A stretch of 25,095 bases of DNA, taken from Bacteroidota bacterium. Lineage in GTDB: Bacteria; Bacteroidota; Bacteroidia; Bacteroidales; FEN-979. Location of the stretch: the NCBI GenBank assembly GCA_026391755.1, contig JAPLDN010000257.1, positions 1 to 25,095 of the forward strand, given 5' to 3'. Both the position numbers and the translations under genes were made by a program. Below the pieces are notes generated by a model that saw only the letters and a program-made list of their open reading frames with translations, ran no database searches and had not been told where the DNA came from. Below are positions 24,412-25,095 of this stretch, one piece after another. Every line of letters starts with the position of its first letter. The stretch's first letter is position 1.

Positions 24412-25095
24412 ATGAAACTGAACCGGACCTGGCTGTTTATCGCAATTTCTTCCATCGCATTAGTGATAGTGCTGATCATTCAGGTGAATTGGATCCTCCA
24501 AACAGCCAAAATAAAAGAAGAGTTGTTTAATGAAAAGGCGAATATGGTTCTTTCAAGAACAACCGATGCCCTCCGTTCTGATAAAGAGACCTGCAGGAAA
24601 ATAGGAGCTTGCGTCGAAATGGATAGTACGTCCGGATTTGCAGTGAAATTAGGGAAGAATGAAGTTCATAAAATAGATTCATTGCTTAATCATTATTTGA
24701 GGTTCTACAACATTCATATTGACTACTCTTTTGTGGTCATAAAACCGGGATACATGATAGCTATTGATGAAAGAGATTCTTCAAATTTTATCTATAATAA
24801 GCCCTTGGAAGATGTGGGAAGTAAAAAAGAAGTAGAATTGAAACTCATTTTCCCGGAGAAAAAGCAGTTCATTATAACAGAGATGGGACCACTGTTTATC
24901 ACCTCTGTTATCCTGATACTGGTTGTGATCATTTTGTTCTGGCGGACCCTCCTTTCACTCATGAAGGAGAAAAAAATATCGGAGCATACCACCGACTTTT
25001 TAAATAACATGACCCACGAATTTAAAACTCCTCTAACAAACATTGCCCTGGCAGGAAAGATGATCCTCCGGGATCCGGACAATAAGGAGGAAGAA
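24412..25095 (+). CDS. Sensor histidine kinase, 5' part only
   Basis: The frame is open from ATG (24412) to the window end, 228 codons. The first membrane segment is WLFIAISSIALVIVLII (about residues 6-24). An extracytoplasmic sensor region of about 130 residues follows, with two cysteines close together (TCRKIGAC). A second membrane segment (LFITSVILILVVIILFW) comes next, then the dimerisation/phosphoacceptor helix with the H-box NNMTHEFKTPLTN (His202). The HATPase domain must lie beyond the end. The layout resembles RprX-type kinases of Bacteroidota, which usually precede an OmpR-family regulator gene; that gene is not visible here. The signal is unknown. Regulation is probably through the 11-bp repeat array upstream. 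Confidence 0.9.
   Translation, partial: MKLNRTWLFIAISSIALVIVLIIQVNWILQTAKIKEELFNEKANMVLSRTTDALRSDKETCRKIGACVEMDSTSGFAVKLGKNEVHKIDSLLNHYLRFYNIHIDYSFVVIKPGYMIAIDERDSSNFIYNKPLEDVGSKKEVELKLIFPEKKQFIITEMGPLFITSVILILVVIILFWRTLLSLMKEKKISEHTTDFLNNMTHEFKTPLTNIALAGKMILRDPDNKEEE

Noticed and set aside
1..25095. CRISPR array, tRNA, rRNA, transposase, phage or toxin-antitoxin genes
   Set aside because: No regular repeat-spacer pattern, cloverleaf, rRNA-like segment, transposase motif or paired small toxin/antitoxin frames were found on reading both strands.

Overview
The window looks like a chromosomal segment of a member of the Bacteroidota. Three signals support this. First, it carries type IX secretion system (T9SS) signatures: a T9SS type B (gliding-motility C-terminal, CHU_C-like) sorting domain followed by a PorP/SprF protein and a PorE-like OmpA protein. 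Second, upstream regions repeatedly contain the Bacteroidota -7 promoter element TAnnTTTG, twice with a TTG exactly 20 bases upstream. Third, Shine-Dalgarno sequences are mostly absent and many genes encode exported or lipoproteins. I cannot assign a genus. No rRNA, tRNA, CRISPR array, insertion sequence or phage gene was seen.

Layout. Positions 12-496 hold a small lysine-rich ORF and the relic of a T9SS cargo gene (signal peptide and sorting tail without a middle). Positions 502-8737 are a same-strand cassette: a 1519-residue T9SS type B surface protein, a PorP/SprF outer-membrane protein, a TPR/beta-propeller/OmpA protein and a small secreted WG-repeat protein. A permuted papain-like hydrolase follows (8907-9506). 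Convergent to it is a minus-strand group: an LruC-domain lipoprotein, a YaeI-type metallophosphoesterase and a conserved protein with a CarD/Tudor-like N-terminus (13350 down to 9514). A plus-strand ABC-F ATPase (13560-15188) separates that group from a second, paralogous LruC-domain lipoprotein that carries two LamG-like domains (17741-15237).

The right part is a series of mostly envelope genes. They are an apparently frameshifted secreted metallophosphoesterase (17947-18890), a FadL-like outer-membrane protein, an exported START-domain protein, an OmpA-family protein with a well-formed promoter, a divergent YgiD-type extradiol dioxygenase, an unrecognised exported protein, a small lipoprotein, and the 5' part of a sensor histidine kinase that runs off the window end.

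How it works together. The 502-8158 cassette reads as one secretion unit: a large adhesin-like cargo, its PorP/SprF partner at the outer membrane, and an OmpA-type protein that can tie the complex to peptidoglycan. Most other products act at the cell envelope. The most interesting regulatory feature is four tandem, helically phased 11-bp repeats (24327-24370) between the divergent small-lipoprotein and sensor-kinase genes. They look like an operator for a response regulator. The other notable features are the relic T9SS gene, the homopolymer frameshift and the duplicated cysteine-rich module pair in the large surface protein.
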